Shown: piece after piece, positions 12,037 through 21,257 of the stretch | How the letters are laid out: every line of letters begins with the position of its first letter | Position numbering within the stretch: position 1 is the first letter of the stretch | The notes under the pieces: generated by a model | What the model was told of the DNA's origin: nothing | The model's database searches: none | The model's input: the letters and a program-made list of their open reading frames with translations, nothing else | Program-made: the position numbers and the translations under genes | Assembly: GCF_946227985.1 (NCBI RefSeq) | Contig: NZ_CAMKGL010000001.1 | Span: forward strand, 186,001-250,000 | Source of the DNA: Serratia quinivorans | GTDB lineage: Bacteria; Pseudomonadota; Gammaproteobacteria; Enterobacterales; Enterobacteriaceae | Length of the DNA: 64,000 nucleotides | Reading direction: 5' to 3'

Positions 12037-13566
12037 ATGCTATTACCTTGGCTAATTCTTATCCCCTTTATTGGCGGTCTGCTGTGCTGGCAGTTTGAGC
12101 GCTTCGGTACTAAGGTGCCGCGCTGGATTGCGTTGATCGCAATGGGGCTGACATTGGCGCTTTCTCTGTATCTGTGGATGCAGGGTGGCTACACATTGAC
12201 TACGCCGAAAGGCATTCCGCAGTGGCAGTCTGAATTCCTGCTGCCGTGGATCCCACGCTTTGGTATTTCCATCCACCTGGCGCTGGACGGCCTGTCACTG
12301 CTGATGGTGGTGCTGACCGGCCTGCTGGGCGTGCTGGCGATCCTCTGTTCCTGGCGTGAAATCCAGAAATACCAGGGCTTCTTCCACCTGAACCTGCTGT
12401 GGATCCTGGGTGGGGTAATCGGCGTGTTCCTCGCCATCGACATGTTCCTGTTCTTCTTCTTCTGGGAAATGATGTTGGTGCCGATGTACTTCCTGATTGC
12501 ACTCTGGGGTCACAAGGCGTCGGACGGGAAGACCCGTATCACTGCGGCTACCAAGTTCTTCATCTATACCCAGGCCAGTGGTCTGGTGATGTTGATCGCC
12601 ATTATGGGCCTGGTGTTCGTGCACTATAACGCGACCGGCGTGTGGACCTTCGATTACGAAGACCTGCTGCAGACGCCAATGTCCCATAACGTGCAATACC
12701 TATTGATGCTGGGCTTCTTCATCGCCTTTGCGGTGAAAATGCCGGTGGTGCCATTGCATGGCTGGTTGCCTGATGCGCATAGCCAGGCGCCAACCGCAGG
12801 TTCTGTTGATCTCGCGGGGATCTTGCTGAAGACGGCGGCCTACGGCATGTTGCGTTTCAGCCTGCCGCTGTTCCCGGAAGCATCGCACGAGTTTGCGCCA
12901 ATCGCCATGTGGCTGGGTGTGGTCGGTATCTTCTACGGCGCCTGGATGGCGTTTGCGCAGACCGATATCAAGCGTCTGATTGCTTACACCTCGGTTTCCC
13001 ATATGGGCTTCGTGCTGATCGCTATCTACACCGGCAGCCAACTGGCTTACCAGGGTGCGGTGATCCAGATGATTGCGCACGGTCTGTCTGCGGCCGGTAT
13101 GTTCATCATCTGTGGCCAGCTGTACGAACGTCTGCATACCCGTGACATGCGTGAAATGGGCGGCCTGTGGGGGCGTATCAAATACATTCCTGCGCTGTCG
13201 CTGTTCTTCGCAGTGGCGACCCTGGGGATGCCGGGTACCGGTAACTTCGTCGGTGAATTCATGATCCTGTTCGGCAGCTATCAGGTTGTGCCGGTGATCA
13301 CCGTGATTTCTACCTTCGGTCTGGTGTTTGCTTCGGTTTACTCGTTGATCATGATGCAGCGCGCCTATTACGGCAAAGCCAAGTCTGACCAACCGTTGCC
13401 GGGCATGACCGCGCGTGAGCTTTTCATCATTCTGCTGCTGGTGGTGTTACTGGTTCTGCTGGGGGTTTACCCGCAGCCGATTCTGGATACTTCCAATGCG
13501 GCGATGAGCAACGTGCAACACTGGTTTGGTTCGTCAGTTTCAGCAATTTCAACAACAAGGCCGTAA
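12037..13566 (+). CDS. nuoM: NADH-quinone oxidoreductase subunit M (antiporter-like)
   Basis: NuoM is the second antiporter-like proton-pumping subunit of complex I, 509 residues, with about 14 membrane helices. Landmarks are FLFFFFWEMMLVPMYFLI with the conserved Glu near residue 144, FAVKMPVVPLHGWLPDAHSQ with the conserved Lys, and PTAGSVDLAGILLK. An AGGGA at 12021-12025 just past the ERIC element lies 11 bases before the ATG and is the likely ribosome-binding site. nuoN starts six bases after the stop. Confidence 0.97.
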   Translation: MLLPWLILIPFIGGLLCWQFERFGTKVPRWIALIAMGLTLALSLYLWMQGGYTLTTPKGIPQWQSEFLLPWIPRFGISIHLALDGLSLLMVVLTGLLGVLAILCSWREIQKYQGFFHLNLLWILGGVIGVFLAIDMFLFFFFWEMMLVPMYFLIALWGHKASDGKTRITAATKFFIYTQASGLVMLIAIMGLVFVHYNATGVWTFDYEDLLQTPMSHNVQYLLMLGFFIAFAVKMPVVPLHGWLPDAHSQAPTAGSVDLAGILLKTAAYGMLRFSLPLFPEASHEFAPIAMWLGVVGIFYGAWMAFAQTDIKRLIAYTSVSHMGFVLIAIYTGSQLAYQGAVIQMIAHGLSAAGMFIICGQLYERLHTRDMREMGGLWGRIKYIPALSLFFAVATLGMPGTGNFVGEFMILFGSYQVVPVITVISTFGLVFASVYSLIMMQRAYYGKAKSDQPLPGMTARELFIILLLVVLLVLLGVYPQPILDTSNAAMSNVQHWFGSSVSAISTTRP

Positions 13567-13572
13567 TTCGCC

Positions 13573-15030
13573 ATGACAATAACTCCTCAACAACTGATCG
13601 CATTGTTACCACTGTTGATCGTCGGATTGACGGTGGTGGTTGTGATGCTAGGCATTGCGTGGCGACGCGACCACTTCATCAACGCCACCCTGACCGTGAT
13701 CGGTCTAAACCTGGCGCTGCTTTCGCTGTACTTTGTCGGCCAGGCAGGCCCAATGGACGTCACCCCACTGTTGCGGGTTGACGGCTACTCGATGTTCTAT
13801 ACCGGGCTGGTGATACTGGCGAGTCTGGCGACCTGTACCTTTGCCTATCCTTGGCTGGTCGGTTACCCGGACAACCGCGAAGAGTTCTACCTGCTGGTGC
13901 TGATTGCTACCCTGGGTGGCATTCTGCTGGCGAGCGCCAACCATTTGGCGTCGCTGTTCCTCGGTATTGAACTGATCTCGCTGCCGCTGTTCGGTCTGGT
14001 GGGCTATGCCTACCGCCAGAAGCGTCCGCTGGAAGCGGCCATCAAGTACATGTTGCTGTCCGCTGCCGCGTCGTCATTCCTGCTGTTTGGTATGGCGCTG
14101 CTGTATGCCGAGTCCGGTGACCTGTCACTGGCCGGCCTGGGCAAAAGCCTGCAAGAAAACATGATGCACCAGCCGCTGATCCTGGCGGGTATGGGCATGA
14201 TGATTGTTGGTCTGGGCTTCAAGCTGTCGCTGGTGCCGTTCCAACTGTGGACGCCGGATGTGTATCAGGGTGCGCCTGCGCCGGTTTCAACCTTCCTGGC
14301 GACCGCCAGCAAGATTGCAATCTTCGCCGTGGTGATGCGTTTGTTCCTGTATGCGCCGGCCGCCGACAACGAAGCGCTGCGCATGGTGTTGTCGATCATT
14401 GCCGTCTGCTCCATTTTGTTCGGCAACCTGATGGCCATCAGCCAGACCAACATCAAGCGTCTGCTGGGTTACTCGTCGATCGCCCACCTGGGTTACCTGC
14501 TGGTGGCGTTGATTGCGGTGCAAACCCATCAGCTGTCGTTGGAAACCGCCGGGGTTTACCTGGCCGGTTACCTGTTCAGCAGCCTGGGCGCGTTTGGCGT
14601 AGTCAGCCTGATGTCCAGCCCGTACCGTGGCCCGGACGCCGATTCACTGTTCTCCTACCGTGGTCTGTTCTGGCATAAGCCAATTCTGTCTGCCGTAATG
14701 ACGGTGATGATGCTGTCACTGGCCGGTATCCCGATGACCCTGGGCTTTATCGGTAAGTTCTTTGTTATCGCGATGGGCGTCAGTGCTCACCTGTGGTGGT
14801 TGACCGGCGCAGTCGTGCTGGGCAGTGCCATTGGTTTGTACTATTACCTGCGTGTGACCGTCAGCCTGTTCCTCAATGCGCCGGAAGCGCTGCAGCGCGA
14901 TACCCCGAACAACTGGGCGTTGACCGCAGGCGGTGTGGTCGTGTTGATCTCCGCCGCGTTGGTGTTGCTGCTGGGTGTTTATCCGCAGCCGCTGATTACG
15001 CTGGTGCAGATGGCACAGCCGATGTTCTGA
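13573..15030 (+). CDS. nuoN: NADH-quinone oxidoreductase subunit N (antiporter-like)
   Basis: NuoN is the third antiporter-like subunit of complex I and the last gene of the operon (485 residues). The conserved membrane Glu in [15 protein letters not shown], the Lys in [14 protein letters not shown] and the loop [15 protein letters not shown] identify the family. The stop at 15028-15030 is followed by a clear intrinsic terminator. All thirteen nuo subunits of the fused CD type are accounted for, with nuoA partial only because of the window edge. Confidence 0.97.
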   Translation: MTITPQQLIALLPLLIVGLTVVVVMLGIAWRRDHFINATLTVIGLNLALLSLYFVGQAGPMDVTPLLRVDGYSMFYTGLVILASLATCTFAYPWLVGYPDNREEFYLLVLIATLGGILLASANHLASLFLGIELISLPLFGLVGYAYRQKRPLEAAIKYMLLSAAASSFLLFGMALLYAESGDLSLAGLGKSLQENMMHQPLILAGMGMMIVGLGFKLSLVPFQLWTPDVYQGAPAPVSTFLATASKIAIFAVVMRLFLYAPAADNEALRMVLSIIAVCSILFGNLMAISQTNIKRLLGYSSIAHLGYLLVALIAVQTHQLSLETAGVYLAGYLFSSLGAFGVVSLMSSPYRGPDADSLFSYRGLFWHKPILSAVMTVMMLSLAGIPMTLGFIGKFFVIAMGVSAHLWWLTGAVVLGSAIGLYYYLRVTVSLFLNAPEALQRDTPNNWALTAGGVVVLISAALVLLLGVYPQPLITLVQMAQPMF

Positions 15031-15046
15031 TTGGCATCAAGGCAAT

Positions 15047-15075
15047 AAAAAAGGTCGCTTCGGCGACCTTTTTTT
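15047..15075 (+). terminator. Intrinsic terminator of the nuo operon (works on both strands)
   Basis: The stem AAGGTCGC / GCGACCTT with a TTCG tetraloop is flanked by an A-run on the left and a T-run on the right. It sits between the convergent nuoN and LysR genes and is likely to end transcription from both sides. Confidence 0.93.
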
Positions 15076-15090
15076 ATGGCGCGGGTGAGA

Positions 15091-15966
15091 TCAACCGGGA
15101 TTGTTTTGAAACGAGGTTTCCAGCGCCTGCACTACGGCACGCACCCGCGCGGCACGCTGCAGATCGGGGTGCAGCACCAGCCAGATATCTACCCAGTCTT
15201 TATTCTCCGGGAAAATGCGTACCAGATCAGGATCCTTGTCCGCCAGGAAGGAGGACAGCAGGCCGATGCCCAATCCGTTACGCGTTGCCGAGCGTAACAG
15301 CAACTGTGAATTGCACTGCAAAACTACGTTGGGGTCGATCAGCGCTTCGCCACAAAAGTCGTTCCAGTGGCGCGGCACCAGCTCGCGTGGAAACATCAGC
15401 AGATCATGGCCGCGCAGGTGGTCGCCCTTGGTCGGCAGTCCGTGTTTGTCGAGATAGTCCTGCGTTGCATACAGCCCCATTTCGATGGTTGCCATACGTT
15501 TGATAATCAGCTCATCGGACTCAGGCCGTGCGCCACGGATCGCCAAATCCGCTCCTCGGTAGGAAATATCAGAGATATTCACCGCCGTCAGCAGGGTGAC
15601 GGTGATTAACGGGTGTTGCTCCCGCAGCGCTTTCAAGGCTGGAATGACAAAGGCCTCGGCCATGGTGTCGGTGGTGGCGATGCGTACGTTACCGCACAGG
15701 CTGTCGTCGCCGCTGGTGGCTTTGCGGCCAATCGCCTGCACTGCATTTTCCATATTCATCACGTCTGCCAGCATTTCTTCTCCCAGAGGGCTGAGGGAGA
15801 ATGATTTCGGCGTGCGGATAAACAGCTTGGACCCCAGGCTCTCTTCAAAAGCGGTAATGCGCCGTCCGACGGTGGCCTGGTCGACGTGTAGTTCATTGGC
15901 GGCCTTTCGTAAAGTGCCGCAGCGCGCTACTGCAAGGAAGAAGCGTGCATCATCCCAATTCATCAT
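15091..15966 (-). CDS. LysR-family transcriptional regulator
   Basis: This 291-residue protein has the LysR layout. An N-terminal winged helix (about residues 4-62) has the recognition region [23 protein letters not shown], split here by the usual turn, and a substrate-binding domain (about 90-285) follows. The first ATG at 15966 is preceded by AGGAAA at suitable distance. It is divergent from the thiamine-diphosphate enzyme gene at 16303, the classic position for a LysR regulator and its target, so it probably controls that gene and perhaps the cupin after it; this is inference from position. The inducer is unknown. Nothing suggests a specific named regulator. Confidence 0.85.
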   Translation of the reverse strand: MMNWDDARFFLAVARCGTLRKAANELHVDQATVGRRITAFEESLGSKLFIRTPKSFSLSPLGEEMLADVMNMENAVQAIGRKATSGDDSLCGNVRIATTDTMAEAFVIPALKALREQHPLITVTLLTAVNISDISYRGADLAIRGARPESDELIIKRMATIEMGLYATQDYLDKHGLPTKGDHLRGHDLLMFPRELVPRHWNDFCGEALIDPNVVLQCNSQLLLRSATRNGLGIGLLSSFLADKDPDLVRIFPENKDWVDIWLVLHPDLQRAARVRAVVQALETSFQNNPG

Positions 15967-16302
15967 GCCATTTCCTTTATTCTGGCTTATCGGCCTTGTC
16001 GGTGTTCATTCTTGCGCAACCTTATGGGCACGGGTTTAGGCGACAGGTCAGGGCTGGTATCATAATTATTTATTATGTTTCAGGATATGAATAAATGCAT
16101 TAACGTGAAGCAATTTTGCATCTTTATTTTTACCCGACAATCTTTATCCTTATCAACGTTTATGCTGTGATCTGGCGCACGTTTTGTGCCAATGTTACCT
16201 TAAACGCGAAAGCAGATGCGCATGAGAGCCTGTCTCTGTTGGCTAACAGCCTGGTGGGATCGACTCTGAATCAGGTTGGCCAACCACGACTGGACATTAA
16301 AA
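15967..16302. promoter_or_regulatory. Divergent control region between the LysR gene and the thiamine-diphosphate enzyme gene
   Basis: This 336-base gap contains no plausible gene. It is AT-rich around 16060-16160. A loose inverted pair, TTATT and AATAA separated by 15 bases, lies near 16070-16095 and could be part of a LysR-type site, but the match is weak. Promoters in both directions are expected here, and I cannot place them firmly. Confidence 0.4.
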
Positions 16303-18132
16303 ATGGAGTCTCACGCAGAGAAGTTATACACCCCCGTAGCACTGGCAACTGCGGACGGTGTCAGGGTTATTGCCACGCCCGGCACGAAAGCGGCGGAGCA
16401 AACAAACGCCGATGTGATTATCCAGGGTCTTGAAGCACGCGGCATTCAGCACATATTCCTGGTACCCGGCAAGCTGGTGTACCCACTGATTAAATCCATT
16501 GAACATTCGGCCATTAGCGGCATCGTCGGCGCTCATGAAACCGCCTGCGGCTTTATGGCCGACGGCTACGCCCGTGCCAGCCGCAAGTTTGGCGTTTGTC
16601 TTGGCATCTCCGGCCCCGGCACCATGAATTTCCTGCCGGCGATGGCCGCGGCTCAGGCCGATAAAATCCCGGTGCTGTATCTGGCCGGCGGTATCGCCAC
16701 TTATCACGAAGCGCAGGGCGCTTTCCAGGACGGCAGCAATAGCGGCATTGATGAGCTGACTATTGTCAAACCGCTGCTGTCCGCCGCGATAGAAGTGAAA
16801 AATAATCTTACGTTGCAGCACGAGCTGCGGCGCAGTTTGTCCTGCCTGAACACCCAGCGGAAAGGCCGTGCTTATTTAAGCGTGCCGGTCGATATGCAAA
16901 AGAAAGCGGTGGCCGGCAATTACGAAGCCACCCCACAGCGTACGCCACAGTGCCGTGAAGCGGCGATCGACCAACAGGCGCTGGATCAGGTGTTGGATGA
17001 TTATCTGCTGCGCGGGCTGAACGTTGCCTGCCTGGTGGGTAACCGCATGAATAATCCGTTGGATGCCGCACTGCTGCTGCGCCTGGCGGAGAAATACCGC
17101 TTGCCGGTTGCCACTACGCTGTCCGGCAAGGGCGCTTTTCCCGAAGGGCACGAGCTGGCGTTGGGGCTGTATGGTTTCGCAGGTCATACCCGCGCGGTGG
17201 AAACCATCAATGGTGACGAGGTTGATGTGCTGCTGGTACTGGGCTGCGATCTCAGCCAGCGCGACAGCCTGAACTGGAATCCACGGCTGCATGGCACCAA
17301 AACGCTGGTGGTGATCGATGAGGATTTCGACAAGGTCAGTTCGCATTATCAGCCGGACATGCAGATTTTCTCCAGCCTGACCGGCACGCTGCAGCACCTG
17401 CTGGATGCGGTCAGCGATGAAGATGAGCATCTGGTCGCCATCAAGAGCCTGCGCAATGGCTGGCTTGAACAGGTGCGTCAACTGCCACTGGAGCAACAGC
17501 AGCCCGATTTGCAGGCGCGCCTGGCCCTGGGTGAAGCCAATATGTACCCCGGCGATGCCATCAAACGCATTCGCAGCCGGATGGGCCAGGACACCAACGT
17601 AGTGGTCGATTCCGGTGCGCACCGTATCTTTATGGCGCACCATTGGCTGGCCAGTGGGCGTGGTGATTACCATACCTCAAGTTCCCTGGCACCTATGGGC
17701 TGGGCGATTTGCGCCGGCATTGGCATCAAGCTGGCGGCACCACATCGCGACTGCGTGGTGGTCACCGGCGATGGATGCATGTTGATGCACGGTATGGAGA
17801 TCCAGACCGCCGCCCGTTATCAGGTCAAAATGACCTTTGTGGTGATGAACAACTGTGCACACGGGGCGATGCATATCGACACCTTGCAGAACCGTGGCGT
17901 ATCGGCGGACTACACGGCCTTGCCAAACCACGACTGGAAGGCCTTCGCCAACAGTCTGGGGGTTTCCTCCGCCACAGCGGCAACGCTGGAAGAGCTGGAC
18001 GAGGCACTGGTCGCGGCGGCTGAGCACGAAGGCCCGTTCCTGATAGAAGTGTTGGTGGGAAATCATGTGGCGCCTAATCGCTACTATGCCGAGAGCATCG
18101 TAGAATACGAGCAGCGTATCAAAGGCTTGTAA
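16303..18132 (+). CDS. Thiamine-diphosphate-dependent enzyme of the acetolactate synthase/decarboxylase superfamily, substrate unknown
   Basis: This 609-residue protein has the three-domain layout of the acetolactate synthase superfamily. The N-terminal domain carries the cofactor-activating glutamate E79 in GAHETACGFMADGYAR and the loop SGPGTMN. A middle domain follows, and the C-terminal domain has the thiamine-diphosphate/metal motif from GDG (489-491) to NN (516-517). It should be a cytosolic enzyme that decarboxylates or transfers acyl groups from a 2-keto acid, but the substrate cannot be read from sequence. The ATG at 16303 is preferred to an in-frame TTG at 16276. No small regulatory subunit gene (ilvN-like) follows, which argues against ordinary acetolactate synthase. 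A LysR gene lies divergent upstream and an exported cupin 90 bases downstream. Confidence 0.8.
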   Translation: MESHAEKLYTPVALATADGVRVIATPGTKAAEQTNADVIIQGLEARGIQHIFLVPGKLVYPLIKSIEHSAISGIVGAHETACGFMADGYARASRKFGVCLGISGPGTMNFLPAMAAAQADKIPVLYLAGGIATYHEAQGAFQDGSNSGIDELTIVKPLLSAAIEVKNNLTLQHELRRSLSCLNTQRKGRAYLSVPVDMQKKAVAGNYEATPQRTPQCREAAIDQQALDQVLDDYLLRGLNVACLVGNRMNNPLDAALLLRLAEKYRLPVATTLSGKGAFPEGHELALGLYGFAGHTRAVETINGDEVDVLLVLGCDLSQRDSLNWNPRLHGTKTLVVIDEDFDKVSSHYQPDMQIFSSLTGTLQHLLDAVSDEDEHLVAIKSLRNGWLEQVRQLPLEQQQPDLQARLALGEANMYPGDAIKRIRSRMGQDTNVVVDSGAHRIFMAHHWLASGRGDYHTSSSLAPMGWAICAGIGIKLAAPHRDCVVVTGDGCMLMHGMEIQTAARYQVKMTFVVMNNCAHGAMHIDTLQNRGVSADYTALPNHDWKAFANSLGVSSATAATLEELDEALVAAAEHEGPFLIEVLVGNHVAPNRYYAESIVEYEQRIKGL

Positions 18133-18222
18133 GGACGTAGCCCTGTTATTGCGGGAGTCGTCATTATTATCCTTTGTATCACGCCATTCTATTTTACTTA
18201 CAGTAGTCATGGAGCGATAACG

Positions 18223-18648
18223 ATGTATAAACTGACACTTCTGGCATTAATGATGGCATTTCAGGGCTATGCACAGGCCGCTGACGATCACGGCGAAGGC
18301 ATTACCAAGGAAACCCTGCTGAAAACCGAGACCTCGTGGGAGGGATCGCCGTACCAGCACTATCCGGCCGGTGCCCCGCAGATCACCATGTTGAAGGTCA
18401 CGGTAGAGCCGAATAAGGTGCTCGCCTGGCATACCCATCCGTGCATTAGCGCGGTGTATATGACCGGTGGCAGCGTCTCACTGACGGTTAAGAAAACCGG
18501 CGTGAAGCACACCTTCAAGCAGGGCGACTCTTTTACCGACACGGTAGATATCGTGCATCAGGGCGTTTCCGGCGATAAAGGTGCCGAGATGCTGGTATTC
18601 TTTGCCTGCGCTGATAACAAGCCCTTGACGGTGAAAGCCGCCGAATAA
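18223..18648 (+). CDS. Exported single-domain cupin protein
   Basis: This is a 141-residue protein with a clear signal peptide (hydrophobic run LTLLALMMAF, then a cleavage-like AQA-A near residue 20), so it is probably periplasmic. The mature part is a small cupin barrel: motif 1 is seen as WHTHPCISAVYMTGG with its two metal-type histidines, and motif 2 as GDSFTDTVDIVHQG. A GGAGCG before the ATG is a plausible ribosome-binding site. It follows the thiamine-diphosphate enzyme gene by 90 bases with no terminator between, so it may belong to the same transcript. Function is unknown; metal-binding stress or sensor roles are possible. Confidence 0.75.
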   Translation: MYKLTLLALMMAFQGYAQAADDHGEGITKETLLKTETSWEGSPYQHYPAGAPQITMLKVTVEPNKVLAWHTHPCISAVYMTGGSVSLTVKKTGVKHTFKQGDSFTDTVDIVHQGVSGDKGAEMLVFFACADNKPLTVKAAE

Positions 18649-18678
18649 TACGTTCACGCTGCGGTGCTGTCGCCGTAG

Positions 18679-18708
18679 GGGGCGAATCAATTCGCCCCGT
18701 TTTATTTT
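18679..18708 (+). terminator. Intrinsic terminator after the cupin gene
   Basis: A perfect stem GGGGCGAA / TTCGCCCC with loop TCAA is followed by a T-rich tail (GTTTTATTTT). It ends the presumed two-gene transcript. Confidence 0.88.
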
Positions 18709-18740
18709 GTCGCCCATTGGGGCGGCACTCCGAGGAAATC

Positions 18741-19604
18741 ATGGTTGCTTTGTGGATGGTTGTCGCCAGCGGGTTCTTTGCGCTGATGGGGGCCAGCATC
18801 AAACTGGCTTCGGCCAAGGTCGGTTTTTTCGACATCATTTTTTACCGTTCTGTGATTAACGTACTGATCGTTGCCGCGTTAATTCAGGTTAAAAAACTCG
18901 GTTTTCGCACCCGGCATCTGGGCCTGCATATGAAGCGTGCCGCCATCGGCAATGCGGCGATGTACTGTGGCTTCTACTCGCTGATCCATCTGCCGATCGC
19001 CACCGCCACCACGCTGGGCTATACCAACCCAATCTTTCAGTCGGCGATCGCCTTTGTCACCTCCAAAGGCCAGTTGACCGGCAAACTGCTGTTCTCGGTA
19101 CTGCTGGGGTTTATTGGCATTCTGGTATTGCTGCGGCCTGATACGCCGAACGGGGAGTATGCCGCCACGCTGATTGGCCTGCTTTCCGGCCTGCTGACTG
19201 CGCTGGCCTATTTTAACGTCGGCAAGCTGGTGCGCACGGGCGAGCCGGAGCTGCGGGTGGTGTTTTACTTCTCACTGGTGGGCACGGTCGTGGGCGCTGT
19301 GATGACCACGGTGGTGGGGTTCAGTACGCTTGATAGCGCCATGATACTGTGCGTCTGTGCTATCGGCGTGTTCGGCAGCCTGGGGCAAATCACCATGACC
19401 CGTGCCTATGGCAGCGGCAACGCGGTGATAGTCAGCATTCTGTCCTACAGCACCATCATTTTCTCCACGCTGCTCGGTTATCTGCTGTTTGGCGAGAAAC
19501 TGTCTTATATTGCCGCAGGCGGCATGGCGTTGATTATTCTTTCCGGTGCGCTGGCTATTTTGAAACGCGCCCCAGCGAAGGTCACCAAGGCTGAGGCCGT
19601 GTAA
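18741..19604 (+). CDS. EamA/DMT-family membrane transporter
   Basis: This 287-residue integral membrane protein has about ten helices in two halves, each an EamA-type repeat (first half about 1-135, second half about 150-280). That is the layout of drug/metabolite transporters such as RhaT- and YdcZ-like exporters. The ATG at 18741 has GAGGAA eight bases before it; the frame is open 24 bases further upstream but without a good site. Substrate is unknown. It stands between terminators or gaps on both sides, so it may be transcribed alone or read into the MFS gene. Confidence 0.82.
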   Translation: MVALWMVVASGFFALMGASIKLASAKVGFFDIIFYRSVINVLIVAALIQVKKLGFRTRHLGLHMKRAAIGNAAMYCGFYSLIHLPIATATTLGYTNPIFQSAIAFVTSKGQLTGKLLFSVLLGFIGILVLLRPDTPNGEYAATLIGLLSGLLTALAYFNVGKLVRTGEPELRVVFYFSLVGTVVGAVMTTVVGFSTLDSAMILCVCAIGVFGSLGQITMTRAYGSGNAVIVSILSYSTIIFSTLLGYLLFGEKLSYIAAGGMALIILSGALAILKRAPAKVTKAEAV

Positions 19605-19607
19605 TTT

Positions 19608-19649
19608 TGCATTCAACAGAATGCATTAATGAATCACTATGATGCATTC
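19608..19649. promoter_or_regulatory. Palindrome with a repeated half-site upstream of the MFS gene
   Basis: A perfect inverted repeat TGCATTC-AACA-GAATGCA lies at 19608-19625, and a third copy of the half-site TGCATTC lies at 19643-19649. There is no T-run, so a terminator is unlikely; a repressor or activator site for the MFS gene at 19753 is possible. The protein that would bind it is unknown. Confidence 0.45.
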
Positions 19650-19752
19650 TTGGCTATTTTGACGGTTATACCCGAAAGGTATGATAAACGCGTTTCCTGA
19701 TGAGTTTGGTTTCAGGACTTAGCGTTTATCCAGATTGTTTCGGGAGAGAAAA

Positions 19753-20997
19753 ATGTCTGAAGGTGTGGCTGTTGATGAAGCGGCTAAAGCGAATTCGGGC
19801 ACGTCGCATTTTGCCATTCTGCTGTTTTTAGCGCTGGCATTAATGTCTGCACTGCTCAACAGCAGTGCGCCGACGCCGCTTTATCCGCTTTATCAACATG
19901 AGTTGGCGTTAAGCTCGGTCAGCCTGACGGTCATTTATGGCGCCTATGCCGCCGGCGTACTGATCTCACTGTTCGGCGTGGGCAACATGGCCGGTAAGGT
20001 CAAAGACTTGCGCAGCATGATTGTGCCGGCGTTGCTGGTGGTGCTGGCCGGGGCTTTGCTGTTCTCGATGGCCGATTCGTTTCTGATGATGTTTATGGCG
20101 CGTTTGCTGGCCGGGATCGGCACCGGGGCATTAACCGGTGCGGCCAATATTGCGTTGGTACGTTTTGGGCCGAAAGACGGCGGTAAAAATGCGGCGTTGA
20201 TTGCCACGCTGTCGTTTACCACCGGTCTGGCGTTGGGGCCGATTTTCAGCGGTGTGGCGCTGCAAACCGGGTTCCATACCACTTCGCTGCCGTTCATTAT
20301 CATTATGGCGGTGGCGGCTGTGGCTGCGCTGGGCGTGATGCTGAAATGGCCGGTTGAAGTTGTGGTCGCGCCGTTAAGTGGGGCGACGGCGGCTGATGGC
20401 GCAGCGGAAAAAAGTTCATTGGCTGACGGCCTGCGTGCGACCGGTGGTAAGTTCTACCTGTGTGCCGGTGCATTGTTTATCTGTTGGGCGGTGGCCGCCA
20501 GCATTTTGGCGATTGGCCCGAGCGTGTCGGAAAAGCTGTTGGGCATGCATAGCCGCGGCGTTTATGGTTACGTGATTGCGGTTTACCTGGTGATTGCCGG
20601 TATCAGCCAAATCCTGAGCCGTCGCGTTAATGCCCGTCATTCGCTGATGTTTGGCTGTCTGGCGCAGGCGTTGTCGGTAGTGGTGTTCGCCGAAGCGATT
20701 CAAATTCACTCGTTGGCCCTGGCCAGTGCCGGTATGGTGATTGCAGGGTACGCCTACGGGGCAATTTTTGTCGGCAGCGCCACGCTGGTGAACCTGATTT
20801 CGCCGAAGGCCAGCCATGCAAGACTGATTTCGCTGTTTTATGTTATTGCTTATATCGCCAACTGGGTACCCATTCTGTTGGGGGTAGTGATCGACCATGC
20901 CAGCCTGCATCTGGCGGTCAACCTGTTATTTATGGTCAGTGCCGTGGTGTGCTTGATTTTGAGCTTTATGGTGACCCGTGCGGGCTTCCCGCGCTGA
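19753..20997 (+). CDS. Major facilitator superfamily (MFS) transporter
   Basis: This 414-residue protein has about twelve membrane helices and a central cytoplasmic loop near residues 205-225. The MFS-typical stretch MARLLAGIGTGALTGAANIA is in helix 4, which suggests a drug-exporter-like subgroup. The ATG at 19753 follows GGGAGAG at 19742-19748; an upstream ATG-like start at 19735 is less well placed. Substrate is unknown. It lies after an EamA transporter in the same direction, with a palindromic site between, and about 110 bases after it there is an intrinsic terminator. Confidence 0.82.
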   Translation: MSEGVAVDEAAKANSGTSHFAILLFLALALMSALLNSSAPTPLYPLYQHELALSSVSLTVIYGAYAAGVLISLFGVGNMAGKVKDLRSMIVPALLVVLAGALLFSMADSFLMMFMARLLAGIGTGALTGAANIALVRFGPKDGGKNAALIATLSFTTGLALGPIFSGVALQTGFHTTSLPFIIIMAVAAVAALGVMLKWPVEVVVAPLSGATAADGAAEKSSLADGLRATGGKFYLCAGALFICWAVAASILAIGPSVSEKLLGMHSRGVYGYVIAVYLVIAGISQILSRRVNARHSLMFGCLAQALSVVVFAEAIQIHSLALASAGMVIAGYAYGAIFVGSATLVNLISPKASHARLISLFYVIAYIANWVPILLGVVIDHASLHLAVNLLFMVSAVVCLILSFMVTRAGFPR

Positions 20998-21107
20998 AAT
21001 ATTCTTGCTCTTTTAAGCTGAGGTCGTGCTGACTGAAACTTGAAATTAATATGTTCTCGCTGCGCAATGTGGCGAACCGATTTCCCTGGTGTTGTTGTGT
21101 GTTATTT

Positions 21108-21136
21108 CCAGCGTGCTTGCCACGCTGGTTTTTTTT
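21108..21136 (+). terminator. Intrinsic terminator after the MFS gene
   Basis: A perfect stem CCAGCGTG / CACGCTGG with a five-base loop is followed by eight T residues. Confidence 0.93.
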
Positions 21137-21184
21137 GTGACAAATTCCACATCTCTGTAATTTTCATGTTTCTCATTACATATT

Positions 21185-21229
21185 TTATGTGAAATGCATC
21201 ACATAAAAATGCCGATTTTCGAGTAAACT
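21185..21229 (+). promoter_or_regulatory. CRP site and class II promoter of ycdZ
   Basis: A near-perfect CRP operator, TGTGA-AATGCA-TCACA, lies within a fully symmetric stretch at 21185-21206. A -10-like TAAACT is at 21224-21229. With a start near 21237 the CRP site would centre at about -41.5, the class II activating position. The arrangement is seen directly; CRP control is inferred from the consensus. Confidence 0.8.
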
Positions 21230-21257
21230 GCGCGCTTTCTCTGCTGCGGGTCGGTTT

